From: Myxococcus landrumus
Lineage (GTDB): Bacteria > Myxococcota > Myxococcia > Myxococcales > Myxococcaceae
NCBI RefSeq assembly: GCF_017301635.1
Contig: NZ_CP071091.1
Coordinates: 3,670,001-3,734,000, forward strand
Direction of reading: 5' to 3'
DNA length: 64,000 bases
Each line of letters begins with the position of its first letter. The stretch's first letter is position 1. A program made the position numbers and the translations under genes. Of this stretch, positions 1 through 8,551 are shown piece after piece. The notes beneath the pieces were generated by a model. That model was given only the letters and a program-made list of their open reading frames with translations. It was not told the DNA's origin and did not search any database.

Positions 1-1285
1 GGTCCTTCTCTTCACGCCCGGCCCCCAGCATGAGGAAGGGTACGGTGGCCCCCGCCGCGGGCCGGCCGAAGAACGTTCCATCCATGTTGATGCCCGCCTT
101 GAAGCGCGCGTCCACCCGGCACGCCTCGGCCGACGTCGAGCCGCCGAACGAGTGGCCGAACATCCCCACTCGCTCCAGGTCCAACCGTCCCGTGAGCCGC
201 CCCTGCGGGTCGTTCGCGTTCAACGCCGTCAACTGGTCCAGCACGAAGCGCGCGTCCGCCGTCCACGCATCCTGAATCTTGCGATTCAGGGCCTCGTCCT
301 CCAGCGTCACCTGCACCGTCTGGGGCAGCTTCCGCCCGTCCGGAAACGCCACCGGGGCGCTGTAGGTGTGAGCCATGGCCGCCACCACGTAGCCCCGGCT
401 GGCCAGCTCCTCCGCCACCGCCGAGTAGAGAATCCGGCTCATGCCGTAGCCCGGCGAGAAGAGCACGACGGGATGGCGCCCACTGCCCGAGACCATCGCC
501 GCGTCCTGGTAGGAGTGCGCGAAGACGAACCCGAAGGCCGGTGAGGGCAGCTCCAACGACTCGGCGATGAACTCCGCCTCGTGGAGCTGGAGGAAGTAGG
601 GAGCGGGCTGCGCCCCCGACGGCACACTCGCCGGATACCACACGCGCACCATCACCTCGCGCTTGTCTCCCGCCGCCGTCGTGAAGGTTTCGTCGCGGCC
701 CGTGTCCGTCCACGCCCGCTCGAACGTTCCCACCGGATGCGGCCCCTTGGCCTTGGGGAGCACCACCATCGGCGACTTGCTGTCCGACAGGCCGTCGCGC
801 CCCACGAAGTTCCCCTTCTGCTTCGTCCTCGCGCGCAGGCGCACCATGCTGGACTCCGCCGTCAGCACCTGCTTCTGGGTCAGCTCCGCCACGGAGAACA
901 CGAGGAGCGCATCCAGGCGGCCATCGCCATCGACGTCCTTCGCCGGGCGCGCCTCCTTCGCGCCGACCCAGACCTTCCCGGACGCATCGCCCAGTTGCGA
1001 GGCCCGCGCGTCGATCCACTTCGCATCGAAGGCTTCACTGCCCAGGACCGCGACCTCGAGAAGCTCCGTGACCGAGACATCCAGCCGGTTGGGATAGGTC
1101 CCCGGCAGGATGTCCATCGCCACCGAGGGGGAGTTCTCGTCCGGGGGCCAGATGATGGGACGTTCGTCATCGTCGCCGCACGCCTGCAAGAAGGACATGC
1201 CCGCGCACAGCACGAGCGCGACGCTCTTCCGCGAGGCGGACGAGAGGCGAGGCAAGGGAATGGCCTTGATATCAATTGAAGACAT
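1..1285 (-). CDS. Platelet-activating-factor-acetylhydrolase-like lipoprotein (C-terminus off the left edge)
   Basis: Reading the minus strand from the ATG at 1285 gives an uninterrupted frame of 428 codons that leaves the window at base 1. A charged N-terminus and hydrophobic stretch end at a Cys near residue 36 (FLQAC), so it is probably an exported lipoprotein. After a linker holding a DVDGDGRLD calcium-loop-like element (as in dockerin or FG-GAP repeats), the second half is an alpha/beta hydrolase of the PAF-acetylhydrolase isoform II type: HPVVLFSPGYG, then YSAVAEELASRGYVVAA, then the nucleophile elbow GHSFGG with Ser near 379. The catalytic Asp and His should lie beyond the edge. A ribosome site AAAGGAA lies 6 bases before the ATG. 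Family members hydrolyse short or oxidised acyl chains from phospholipids or other esters; the substrate here is unknown. Confidence 0.85.
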   Translation of the reverse strand, partial: MSSIDIKAIPLPRLSSASRKSVALVLCAGMSFLQACGDDDERPIIWPPDENSPSVAMDILPGTYPNRLDVSVTELLEVAVLGSEAFDAKWIDARASQLGDASGKVWVGAKEARPAKDVDGDGRLDALLVFSVAELTQKQVLTAESSMVRLRARTKQKGNFVGRDGLSDSKSPMVVLPKAKGPHPVGTFERAWTDTGRDETFTTAAGDKREVMVRVWYPASVPSGAQPAPYFLQLHEAEFIAESLELPSPAFGFVFAHSYQDAAMVSGSGRHPVVLFSPGYGMSRILYSAVAEELASRGYVVAAMAHTYSAPVAFPDGRKLPQTVQVTLEDEALNRKIQDAWTADARFVLDQLTALNANDPQGRLTGRLDLERVGMFGHSFGGSTSAEACRVDARFKAGINMDGTFFGRPAAGATVPFLMLGAGREEKD

Positions 1286-1314
1286 ACGTGTTCCTTTCCT
1301 TGGAACTGGAGGGG

Positions 1315-1646
1315 TCATTGCTCAAAAGGGGGCGCCAGCCAGAAGTCGCAGGGGTGCTCGGCCGCGAAGTCGACGCTCCGGATGCCTCCGGCGCCCGGCG
1401 CGAGCGATGTTCGCCCAATCGCGAATCATCGAATCGGAGAGGCCCCGCTGCTCCGAGGTGAAGAGGGCTTCGTCGCGTCGCGGTCCTCACTCCAGGCCGC
1501 GACGGGTTGCGGAGCCCTGAAGCGCAGGTCCCCACCGGAGGCGCGGCGAACGGAATGCCCTGGAAGACACGGGCCTCGTTCGTCACCGTCCCACGAACGG
1601 GACCACTTCGGGTGACGACCCGCAGGGAGGAGACCGCGACGTCGCA
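1315..1646 (-). pseudogene. Remnant of a type-B carboxylesterase, internally deleted and frameshifted
   Basis: Pieces of a carboxylesterase type B lie in order in three minus-strand frames. The first, from about 1646, reads CDVAVSSLRVVTRSGPVRG and then VFQGIPFAAPPVG, the standard N-terminal signature of the family. Near 1530 the frame shifts by about one base and continues as DLRFRAPQPVAAW and RDATK. It then passes straight into a piece typical of the C-terminal end, SDSMIRDWANIARAG, and after another shift into VDFAAEHPCDFW, ending with a stop at 1315-1317. The roughly 400 residues normally between these ends, including the catalytic GESAG region, are missing. The opening Cys suggests a lost lipoprotein signal; an in-frame stop lies just upstream. 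Seen in sequence; the family assignment rests on these motifs. Confidence 0.78.
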
Positions 1647-2132
1647 GAAAAGTCACAGGTGTCTGCTTTCGGGATGACGCGGCCTCCGGCCCGGCCATGC
1701 AACGCACGGCGAGCGGACGTCCTGTCCGCTCACCCCACGAAGCGCGGAGCCTCGAACACCGGCGCCGGATAAAACTGTCACCCGAAATCAGACGACGGGC
1801 GATGTGCCTTCATGAGTCCCGAAGGACCTCGAGGTGCGACGTGACGCCACGCCATCCCAAGCCTCGCCGGTGTCGGGGGCCAGGGTGCGGCTCCGCCGCG
1901 GACGCGGTCCGCTTCGACGCCAGATTGAACACCTGGGCATCGAACAGGCCCGGCGCGTCTGTCTTTGGGAAGCCCCCTGCGCCAGGCCGTGGACTGCCGC
2001 CGTGCGTTCACGCGTCGCGGATGCGCATCCTGGCCGGTGCGTGTCCCGGTAGGACGCTCGACACGCGCGTGCGGCCTCCACGCGCCTTCTTTTCCAGGCA
2101 GCGTCATTCGCCCGGAAGTAGAAAGCAGTCAC
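1647..2132. other. Intergenic stretch with no supportable gene
   Basis: About 490 bases between the carboxylesterase remnant and the DUF488 gene. Open frames exist on both strands but are rich in Arg, Pro and Cys, lack family motifs and look like GC-driven noise. It may hold the upstream part of the decayed esterase locus and the promoter of the DUF488 gene, but no convincing hexamers were found. Confidence 0.5.
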
Positions 2133-2519
2133 ATGACTGTCCGCATCGTCCGCCTGGGAACGCCTCGCCTCGCCAACGAAGGGCTGCGCATCGGCACCGT
2201 GCGCCGCCCTCCTCGCGGGGTCCCCGCGGCGCGCTTCGCCTCGGAGGATTGGTATGACGTCTGGTACCCCGAGCTCTCGCCCAGCCCCGAGGTGGTGAAG
2301 CTGGGACAGCAGGCCCAGACCGAGCGGGAGTGGGCGGTGTTCGCCAGGAAGTTCCGCACGGAGATGGCGGAGCCTCATGCCAGCCGGACGCTCGACCTGC
2401 TCGCGGCGCTCTCACGCACGGCGGACTTCGCCGTCGGCTGCTATTGCGAGGACGAAGCGCGCTGTCATCGCTCGCTCCTGCGCGAGCTGCTCGCGGAGCG
2501 CGGAGCCCGGATGGAGTGA
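2133..2519 (+). CDS. DUF488 family protein
   Basis: 128 residues, cytoplasmic, no signal peptide. It shows the DUF488 pattern: an N-terminal strand with RIVRLGTPR, a central WYDVWYPELSPS segment, and the C-terminal CYCEDEARCHRSLLRELL block, whose Cys and Cys-His residues are the family hallmark. The start is the ATG at 2133; the frame stays open upstream, but composition changes there. DUF488 proteins are small and poorly characterised, and many are annotated as uroporphyrin-III methyltransferase-like without proof. It is followed 63 bases later by the M28 peptidase gene on the same strand, so co-transcription is possible. The family is clear; the function is unknown. Confidence 0.8.
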   Translation: MTVRIVRLGTPRLANEGLRIGTVRRPPRGVPAARFASEDWYDVWYPELSPSPEVVKLGQQAQTEREWAVFARKFRTEMAEPHASRTLDLLAALSRTADFAVGCYCEDEARCHRSLLRELLAERGARME

Positions 2520-2582
2520 CGGCTCCGATGGGAATACGGCGCTGGGAGCAAGCCTTGGAGGGAGATACCTTCGAGGCCACGC

Positions 2583-4724
2583 ATGCGGCTCCCTCTCCTC
2601 GCCTCTCTCACGCTCCTCTGTGTCACGGCGCTCGATGCCGCGGCGCAGTCCCCCGCCTCTCCCGTGGGCCCCATCTCTCCCTCCACAGGGCTGGTCCTCC
2701 GGGATGACATCGTCCGCGCCCTCATCCACGAGAGCTCCGGCGACCGCATCCACGACCACGTGCAGCGGCTGTCCCTCCTCGCGCGGGACACCCATCTCGG
2801 CTACGGCGAGGCCGCGCGATGGACGGAAGCCGCCGCCAAGGCCGCGGGCCTCCAGGACGTGCGCCTGGAACCCATGGCGACAGGCCCCCAGTGGTCCGCC
2901 ACGCGGGGGGAGCTCTGGGTCTCCCTCCCCCACCGGTACAAGGTCACCTCCTATGCCGACCTCCCCATGTCCCTGCCCGTGGGCAGCGGCAGCTTCGAGG
3001 GGACGGGCCTGGAATTGGTGGACGTGGGCACCGGCGCGCTCGACACGGACTCCGCGGGCAAGGACCTGAAGGGCAAGGTCGTCCTCACCACCGGGCGCCC
3101 CAGCCTCGCGTTGCGCGAGGCGGTGGTGAAGCACGGCGCCGTGGGAGTCGTCTCGTCCTACTCGACGCCCCCCTGGAACCAGCCCCACCGGCTGGATGGC
3201 GACTTCCCAGACCAGGTGGGCTGGGCCCGCGTCCCGCCCGGACTCATGCCGAAGGGAACTCCGTCACCCTTCGCGTTCATGATCTCCGACCGGCAAGGCC
3301 GTGAGCTGCGCGCGCAGCTGCGCAGCGGCCCCGTGAAGGTGGACGTGAGCGTCGCGGTGAAGGAAGTCGAAGGGCACTACAGCATCGTCAGCGGCGTCAT
3401 CCCCGGCACGCTCGCCGGAGAGGAAGTCGTCCTCACCGCGCACCTGGACCACTACAAGCCCGGAGCGGACGACAACGCGTCGGGCTCGGCCACGGTGCTG
3501 GAGATGGTGCTCACGTACACCACGCTCATCCAGCGCGGCGTGCTGCCACCGCCGGCGCGCACCGTGCGCGTGTTGTGGCTGCCGGAGTTCGAGGGCACCC
3601 GCCACTGGTTCACCCACCACGCCGCGGACCCGGTGCGGCGCGTGGCCAACTTCAACTTCGACATGCTGGGCGCGCACCTGTCCCGCGTCCACTCGCGCTT
3701 CGCCATCTCCGCCACGCCGGACTGGAACGCCAGCTTCGTGAACGCCGTGAGCGAATCCACCGTCACGTTCATGAACCGCTTCAACGGGGTGAAGTACCCG
3801 CCCCGCCGCGACTTCTACATCGGCTCCGTCACCGGCTCGCGCGACGCGCTGAACGCACGACTGGAGCGCTACAGCCGGGGCTCGGACCACCAGCTCTTCA
3901 ACGACCACGGCATCCCGGGCGTGTCCTTCACCACCTGGCCCGATGACGCGTACCACACCAGCGGGGACCGGCCGGAGAACGTGGACCCCACCCAACTGCA
4001 CCGCGCGGCCTTCGCGGGACTGTCCGCCGTCACCGTCGCCGCGTGGGCCGACCCCTCGAACGCCCTGGAGCTGGCGCGACTGGTGTCCCTGCATGGCGTC
4101 CGGCGCGTGGCGGACGATGAGTTCAACGCCCGCCAGGGCCTGGCCTCCGCCTCCACGGCGGAGCTCCCCGGCCTCTACCGCCTGGCCCGCGCCTCGGTGC
4201 GAGCCGGCTACCAGCGAGAGCGCGAGGCCCTGCGCTCCTGCCTGCCCCTGGGGGCCCCCGCGAGCTCCGTGCAGAACATGACCCGACTGCTGGAGACCAG
4301 CGAGGCCCAGGCCCTGAGCCGGCTGGAGGCCGACGCCAAGGCCCGGGGTGCCTCTGTCCGGGAACCCACACCCTCCGAGGCCGAGCGCCGGGCCCGGAGT
4401 GTCATCCCCCGCCGCGTGAAGGGCCAGGAGCTGACGCCCTTCGATGAGGTGGCGAACAACACGCCCCCTCAAGACAAGGCCCGCGTGGAGACCGTGCAGG
4501 CGGCCATGAACGCGGCGACCGTCGCCCTCCGGGAGCGAGGCGAAGACGAGCTGCGCTTCTATGAACTGGCCGACGCCATCGCCAGCTACGCCAACGGCAA
4601 GCGCTCTGTCGCGGACATCCGGGACGCGGCCTACGCCGAGTACGGCCACGCCTTCCCCGTGGAGGCCCTCCTGGAGCTCTTTGGCCTGATGGAGCAGCGG
4701 GGTATCATGTCGACTGTCCGCTAA
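2583..4724 (+). CDS. Secreted M28-family zinc aminopeptidase
   Basis: 713 residues with a signal peptide (LLASLTLLCVTALDAAAQ). After an N-terminal region and a PA-like insert (about 110-270), the M28 catalytic core starts at LTAHLDHY with zinc ligand His287 and continues to Asp296 in PGADDNASGSA. The PEFEGTRHW segment supplies the expected Glu, FNFDMLG the next Asp, and the SDHQLFNDHGIP / AYHTSGD segment the late ligands. A C-terminal helical extension of some 200 residues is not part of the peptidase. Members remove N-terminal amino acids or act as carboxypeptidases on peptides outside the cytoplasm; here a role in degrading prey or extracellular protein is inferred. A short inverted repeat, AGACCT-CAC-AGGTCT, just after the stop (4730-4744) may help termination. 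Confidence 0.9.
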   Translation: MRLPLLASLTLLCVTALDAAAQSPASPVGPISPSTGLVLRDDIVRALIHESSGDRIHDHVQRLSLLARDTHLGYGEAARWTEAAAKAAGLQDVRLEPMATGPQWSATRGELWVSLPHRYKVTSYADLPMSLPVGSGSFEGTGLELVDVGTGALDTDSAGKDLKGKVVLTTGRPSLALREAVVKHGAVGVVSSYSTPPWNQPHRLDGDFPDQVGWARVPPGLMPKGTPSPFAFMISDRQGRELRAQLRSGPVKVDVSVAVKEVEGHYSIVSGVIPGTLAGEEVVLTAHLDHYKPGADDNASGSATVLEMVLTYTTLIQRGVLPPPARTVRVLWLPEFEGTRHWFTHHAADPVRRVANFNFDMLGAHLSRVHSRFAISATPDWNASFVNAVSESTVTFMNRFNGVKYPPRRDFYIGSVTGSRDALNARLERYSRGSDHQLFNDHGIPGVSFTTWPDDAYHTSGDRPENVDPTQLHRAAFAGLSAVTVAAWADPSNALELARLVSLHGVRRVADDEFNARQGLASASTAELPGLYRLARASVRAGYQREREALRSCLPLGAPASSVQNMTRLLETSEAQALSRLEADAKARGASVREPTPSEAERRARSVIPRRVKGQELTPFDEVANNTPPQDKARVETVQAAMNAATVALRERGEDELRFYELADAIASYANGKRSVADIRDAAYAEYGHAFPVEALLELFGLMEQRGIMSTVR

Positions 4725-4917
4725 CCCAGACCTCACAGGTCTTCCGCGCGGGATTGCCCCTCCCGGGTCCACCGCGCCGTGTCACGCTGACATGCCGCGG
4801 CAACCGGGGCCCATGACAGAACCATGACAAACGCATGGGGTTCTCGTGGACCTTCCACCTGGGCACGCGAAGTAGGTTGGACCCAATCGCTGATTGACCT
4901 TGCATTGGGTTTCCCGC

Positions 4918-5352
4918 ATGCGCGTCCTCACCCCTGATCTCCTCGTTGCAGCCGTGGCGGAGTTCTCGAAAGGCAACAAGCTCGTCCGCATCAAGGACGT
5001 CCTAGCCTGGTGTGAGTGCAACGCGGTCGACTACCACGGCAGCGGCCTGAAGAATCAGGCGCTGTGGGACGCGGACCTGGGGGAGGCCCGGGGCCAGCAC
5101 CGACTGCTCAAGTTCAAGAGCGGCGAGTGCAAGCAGTCCCGCGTGGGCTGGGCGCTCATCCCCCATGGCGAGAAGGCCCGCGAGGCCGCGACGCACCTGG
5201 GCTGGCGCGAGCTGGAGTGGACGGGCGAGGGCTGGGACTGGCCGGGGGGCGTGCCGCCTCCGGTGCCCCGGCGCCCCTCGGCCACCTGGGCCACGAGCGT
5301 CCGGGAGACCGCCGACAGCTCCCTCCTCGAGGGTGGCCTCTCGGCGGGTTGA
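4918..5352 (+). CDS. Hypothetical protein, possible winged-helix-like fold
   Basis: 144 residues, no signal peptide. I do not recognise the family. The first 100 residues look globular, with an opening helix (MRVLTPDLLVAAVAEFSKG), a Cys-containing segment (WCECNAVDYHGSG) and a basic stretch (HRLLKFKSGECKQSR); the last 40 are Pro-, Trp- and Ser-rich and probably flexible. The order helix, KGN, VRIKDVLAWC resembles small DNA-binding proteins, but that is weak. The ATG at 4918 is preferred over a TTG eight codons upstream; neither has a strong ribosome site. It stands alone, convergent with the DUF3703 gene that ends 22 bases further on. Confidence 0.6.
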   Translation: MRVLTPDLLVAAVAEFSKGNKLVRIKDVLAWCECNAVDYHGSGLKNQALWDADLGEARGQHRLLKFKSGECKQSRVGWALIPHGEKAREAATHLGWRELEWTGEGWDWPGGVPPPVPRRPSATWATSVRETADSSLLEGGLSAG

Positions 5353-5374
5353 GTCACCCCGCCGCGTAGCGGTG

Positions 5375-5728
5375 TCAGCCCTCCGCGTCGAGGATGGCGC
5401 GGAGGTCGTCGGGAATCGGCATGGGCGTGAAGATGCCCACGTCCGCCCCGCCGGTGTTGCCCACGGGCGCGCGTCCGAGCCACGAGGCCGGCCCTGCCCC
5501 GAGCACCCTCGCCACCTGCCCCCACACCTCCTTCACGTCCCGTCGGCGCCAGCCATACCCCAGCATCCGCCAGTGCACGCGGACGTGAGGGCCCGCGAAG
5601 CCCTGGCTGAGCACGTGGGCTCGCTCGAGGTGTCTCCAGGCGCGCGGCAGCTCCGCGCGCGATTCCGCTTCCAGCGCCTCGCGCAGCGCGTGCTCGAAGG
5701 CCGCGCGCAGCAGGGGTCTCATCGTCAT
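5375..5728 (-). CDS. DUF3703 family protein
   Basis: 117 residues, cytoplasmic. It carries the family features: an N-terminal helix rich in Glu and Arg, WRHLERAHVLSQ, a conserved His-containing helix (VRVHWRMLGYGWRRRD), and the C-terminal GNTGGADVGIFTPMPIPDDL, in which the GNTG and PMPIP blocks are typical. The start at 5728 (MTMRP) is chosen because GAGGGAG lies about 4 bases before it. DUF3703 proteins are widespread in environmental bacteria and have no established function. The AraC regulator gene ends next to its upstream side, transcribed in the same direction. Confidence 0.82.
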   Translation of the reverse strand: MTMRPLLRAAFEHALREALEAESRAELPRAWRHLERAHVLSQGFAGPHVRVHWRMLGYGWRRRDVKEVWGQVARVLGAGPASWLGRAPVGNTGGADVGIFTPMPIPDDLRAILDAEG

Positions 5729-5792
5729 GGCTCCCTCGTGAACAGGCCGCCACCTTCGCGCGGCCCGGGCCCGGGGGACTTGTAAGAACACG

Positions 5793-6605
5793 CTATCTCG
5801 ACGGCGGCCCCACCCACTGCACCACGCCGGCGATCTCCGAGGGGTTCAGCCCCAGCGTCCTCCGGAAGGAGTGATTCAGGTGCGCGCTGTCGGTGAAGCC
5901 CGCGGCGTGCGCGGCCTCGGTGAGGGAGGCGCCGCGCTGGAGATGCTCGGCGGCCCGGTGCAACCTCAACCAGAGGATGTAGGGCCGCAGCGCGAAGCCC
6001 ACCTCGGCCCGGAACAGATGCGACAGCCGCCCCACCGACAGACCCACCTGGGGTGCCAGCGCGGACAGCCGCACGTCACCGTCCAGCGACTGAGGAAGCA
6101 GCCGCAGCAGCTTCTTCACCGCCGGGTGCGTGGGCGGCGCGGCGCCCACGTCGGCCTGGAGCGCGGAGAGCAGGGCCTGCGTCCACGCCTCGGCCTCCGC
6201 CCAGCGCGCGGGCAGCCGGCCCGCGCCACACGCGCGCAGCGGCTCGCCTGCCCTCAGCCAGTCCTCCGCGCGCGCCCCCATCCCCAGCGTCCGCAGCCGC
6301 CGCCCCGCCAGGCCCTCCGCGGGAACATGCAGCAACACCACGTCGAGCGCTCCCTGCACCACGGTGTGCTCGACATCCGGCGGGACGATGGCCCATGGGC
6401 ACTCCACCTCCCGCAGGCCGGCATCCCGCATGCGCACGGGCTCGCCCAGCGCCACCATCACCTGGAACGTGGGATGCGCGTGGGGCTCCGTGGGCGCCAT
6501 GGGCCCCGCGTACATCAGCCGCTGAGGACCGAAGAAGAGCCGCCCCCGCCACAATCCGGAGCGAGCGGGCCTGGGCCGGGGACTGACGCGGCGGGAGGAA
6601 GTCAT
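5793..6605 (-). CDS. AraC-family transcriptional regulator
   Basis: About 270 residues. The N-terminal half is a cupin-like sensor domain (EPHAHPTFQVMVALGEPVRM, with the His residues usual in that fold). The C-terminal 100 residues form the double helix-turn-helix of the AraC family: LSALAPQVGLSVGRLSHLFRAEVG, then TEAAHAAGFTDSAHLNHSFRRTLGLNPSE. Members bind a small ligand and activate or repress neighbouring genes. The start is uncertain: ATG 6605 is chosen, but the frame is open to a GTG at 6644 and neither has a good ribosome site. It is divergent from the M57 protease gene across about 350 bases, so that gene is a possible target, as is the DUF3703 gene downstream. Confidence 0.88.
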   Translation of the reverse strand: MTSSRRVSPRPRPARSGLWRGRLFFGPQRLMYAGPMAPTEPHAHPTFQVMVALGEPVRMRDAGLREVECPWAIVPPDVEHTVVQGALDVVLLHVPAEGLAGRRLRTLGMGARAEDWLRAGEPLRACGAGRLPARWAEAEAWTQALLSALQADVGAAPPTHPAVKKLLRLLPQSLDGDVRLSALAPQVGLSVGRLSHLFRAEVGFALRPYILWLRLHRAAEHLQRGASLTEAAHAAGFTDSAHLNHSFRRTLGLNPSEIAGVVQWVGPPSR

Positions 6606-6799
6606 GACGCACGAGCACCATGCCTCAATGAAGCGCCACGTCACCCGGCTTGTTCACGGGTACCCGCGACCCCAGGCGGGTGACTGATTCAACGACACCG
6701 CTGTCCGGAACGACGGCGCCCGGAGCCCTGAAACAAAACCACTGTCAAAGCAGTGCCTTAGGCCCGCGGATGTCACATGACTTGACGCCCCATCGAGCT

Positions 6800-6835
6800 C
6801 TTCCTGGACTGTCGACACTCCATGCTATTCTACAA
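6800..6835 (+). promoter_or_regulatory. Possible promoter of the M57 protease gene
   Basis: A TATTCT hexamer at 6826-6831 lies about 16 bases after CTGGAC (6804-6809) in a locally AT-richer stretch of the 348-base gap between the AraC and M57 genes. Both hexamers are only partial matches to sigma-70 boxes. The leader to the ATG at 6954 would be about 115 bases. The rest of the gap shows nothing else clear. Confidence 0.3.
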
Positions 6836-6953
6836 AAACGTGTCTTTCTCTCTATCCCCTCAAGTGGCCCGGCAGTTGCTCAATGCCGGCCACGCTGTCC
6901 GCGGCTGACGGGTGGTCAGGCGGCGGCGAGTCCCCCAACTCGAGGAAACACAA

Positions 6954-7736
6954 ATGTTCAAGAGAGCGGCAGTTCTCGCGGTGAGCTGTGGCGCGCTGAT
7001 GGTGGGTTGCGGCACCGAGGGTGGCGAGGCGCAGGCCCCTTCCGAGAACGATGAAATCGTCGCCAACCTGGTCGAGGCGGGCTTCCCGTCCAACGACATC
7101 ATGGTGGTCGATGGGGCCGTCTATGTGGGGCGCGACGCGCACGTGACGCTCGAGGCGTCGCGCGAGATGCTCCAGCCCGTGCCCTTCAGCCCGGAGCAGT
7201 ACCGCACGACCAACCTGGTCGCGGCCTCCAAGACGAAGATCTGCATCAACCCCACGGCGAGCTTCAACTCCTACTCCCGCCTGAGCCAGGGCCTGGACCT
7301 GGCCATCGCGAACTACAACGGCCAGTCGCTCACGTTCAAGATGGCGCGTGGGCCGACCACGGGCTGCAGCGCGAACATCACCGCGACGACCATGTCCGGC
7401 GCGGGCGGCTCCGCGGGCTTCCCGTCGGGCGGCAACCCCTACGGAACCATCAACATCGGCACGGGCCTGCAGAGCTACAGCGTGGACGTGAACGAGCACG
7501 TCATCACGCACGAGCTGGGTCACGCCATCGGCTTCCGTCACTCTGACTACTACAACCGCTCCATCAGCTGCGGCAGCGGCGGCAACGAGGGCGCCGCGGG
7601 CGTGGGCGCCATCCACATCGCCAACACGCCGACGACGGCCACGGTGGGCGGCTCCATCATGAACTCCTGCTTCCGCTCGACGGAGACGGGTGAGTGGACG
7701 AGCAGCGACCTCACCGCGCTGAACGCCCTCTACTAA
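6954..7736 (+). CDS. M57-type dual-action metalloprotease lipoprotein
   Basis: 260 residues. Lipoprotein signal ending MVGCG (Cys about residue 19), so it is probably anchored to the outer membrane or carried on outer membrane vesicles. The zinc site is HELGHAIGFRH, with ligands His186, His190 and His196 and catalytic Glu187, the metzincin-type pattern of peptidase family M57 (myxobacterial dual-action HEIGH metallopeptidases). A later SIMNSC segment may provide the Met-turn. The ATG at 6954 follows GAGGA with good spacing. The next gene, a chymotrypsin-like lipoprotein, begins 3 bases after the stop, so the two are almost certainly co-transcribed and may act together in extracellular proteolysis or predation. 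That joint role is inference. Confidence 0.88.
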   Translation: MFKRAAVLAVSCGALMVGCGTEGGEAQAPSENDEIVANLVEAGFPSNDIMVVDGAVYVGRDAHVTLEASREMLQPVPFSPEQYRTTNLVAASKTKICINPTASFNSYSRLSQGLDLAIANYNGQSLTFKMARGPTTGCSANITATTMSGAGGSAGFPSGGNPYGTINIGTGLQSYSVDVNEHVITHELGHAIGFRHSDYYNRSISCGSGGNEGAAGVGAIHIANTPTTATVGGSIMNSCFRSTETGEWTSSDLTALNALY

Positions 7737-7739
7737 GAC

Positions 7740-8513
7740 ATGGTGCACAAGCCCCTCGGTTCCGTCATCACGCCGTGGGGCTTGGGCCTCATGGGCACCG
7801 CGCTCCTGGGCATCCTGGCCTGTGGTGGAGACCCGGTGCCCGAAGAGCCTCCTGTCTGCGGCGAGAGCCCCCAGCGGGTCAAGGTCACCGGCTACGTCCA
7901 ATGTGGACGCACGCTCGACTTCACCCCCGTCAACAGCTACCGGGGTGAGTTCGCCGACGTCGTGGCCCAGGAGGACGCCGTCGTCTTGATTGGAGGCAGC
8001 TGCACCGGCACGCTGATTCAAGCCAGCGCCGGCCCCGTGGTCCTCACCGCCGGCCACTGCGTCGCGCGCGGAGACCGTCCCCTGGTGGTCTTCAACCACG
8101 AGGAGTCTCCCGACGGAACGGACCTCATCACCGAAGGCACGGTCATCGAACAGGCGCTCGAGCCCGACTACGCGCTCATCCAGCTCGACGTGCTCCCCAA
8201 CGTCACGCCCATCCCGCTGACGCTCGAGACGAGCGAGCGGCTGGCCATCATCCAACACCCCCGAGGCCGCCCCAAGGTCATCGCCGAGGGCAGGTTCGCG
8301 GGCTCCTGCAACCGGCTCGTCTACTACTCGGACCTCGACACCCTGGTCGGCAGCTCGGGCGCGGGCGTGCTCAACCGGCGGGGCCACCTGCTCGGCGTGC
8401 ACACCGACGGCGATTGCCAGGAGAACGGGCGCGGGACGAACCGGGGCTGGACGGCCGAGACGATTGTCGAGGCCTCCGCCTACCTCCAGGACACCGACCT
8501 CGTCGGCCGGTAG
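7740..8513 (+). CDS. Chymotrypsin-like (S1) serine protease lipoprotein
   Basis: 257 residues, lipoprotein signal ending GILAC (Cys28). The S1-type triad can be read: His106 in LTAGHC, Asp143 in PDYALIQL and Ser206 in VGSSGAG, where the usual GG after Ser is GA. The fold resembles glutamyl-endopeptidase or V8-like proteases more than trypsin, since the usual N-terminal activation motif is absent. Cys pairs suggest disulphides. It starts 3 bases after the M57 gene with no ribosome site of its own, so translational coupling is likely. A strong hairpin starts at its stop codon and separates it from the convergent peroxidase gene. Confidence 0.87.
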   Translation: MVHKPLGSVITPWGLGLMGTALLGILACGGDPVPEEPPVCGESPQRVKVTGYVQCGRTLDFTPVNSYRGEFADVVAQEDAVVLIGGSCTGTLIQASAGPVVLTAGHCVARGDRPLVVFNHEESPDGTDLITEGTVIEQALEPDYALIQLDVLPNVTPIPLTLETSERLAIIQHPRGRPKVIAEGRFAGSCNRLVYYSDLDTLVGSSGAGVLNRRGHLLGVHTDGDCQENGRGTNRGWTAETIVEASAYLQDTDLVGR

Positions 8514-8537
8514 GGCCTGGCCCCCTTCGCCAGGCCC
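8513..8537. terminator. Bidirectional hairpin between convergent genes
   Basis: Perfect 9-bp inverted repeat GGGCCTGGC / GCCAGGCCC with a 7-base loop, starting in the stop codon of the S1 protease gene and lying before the end of the convergent peroxidase gene. No T-run on either side, so the terminator role is inferred from its position and stability. Confidence 0.6.
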
Positions 8538-8551
8538 CGGCCGAAGCCGCG

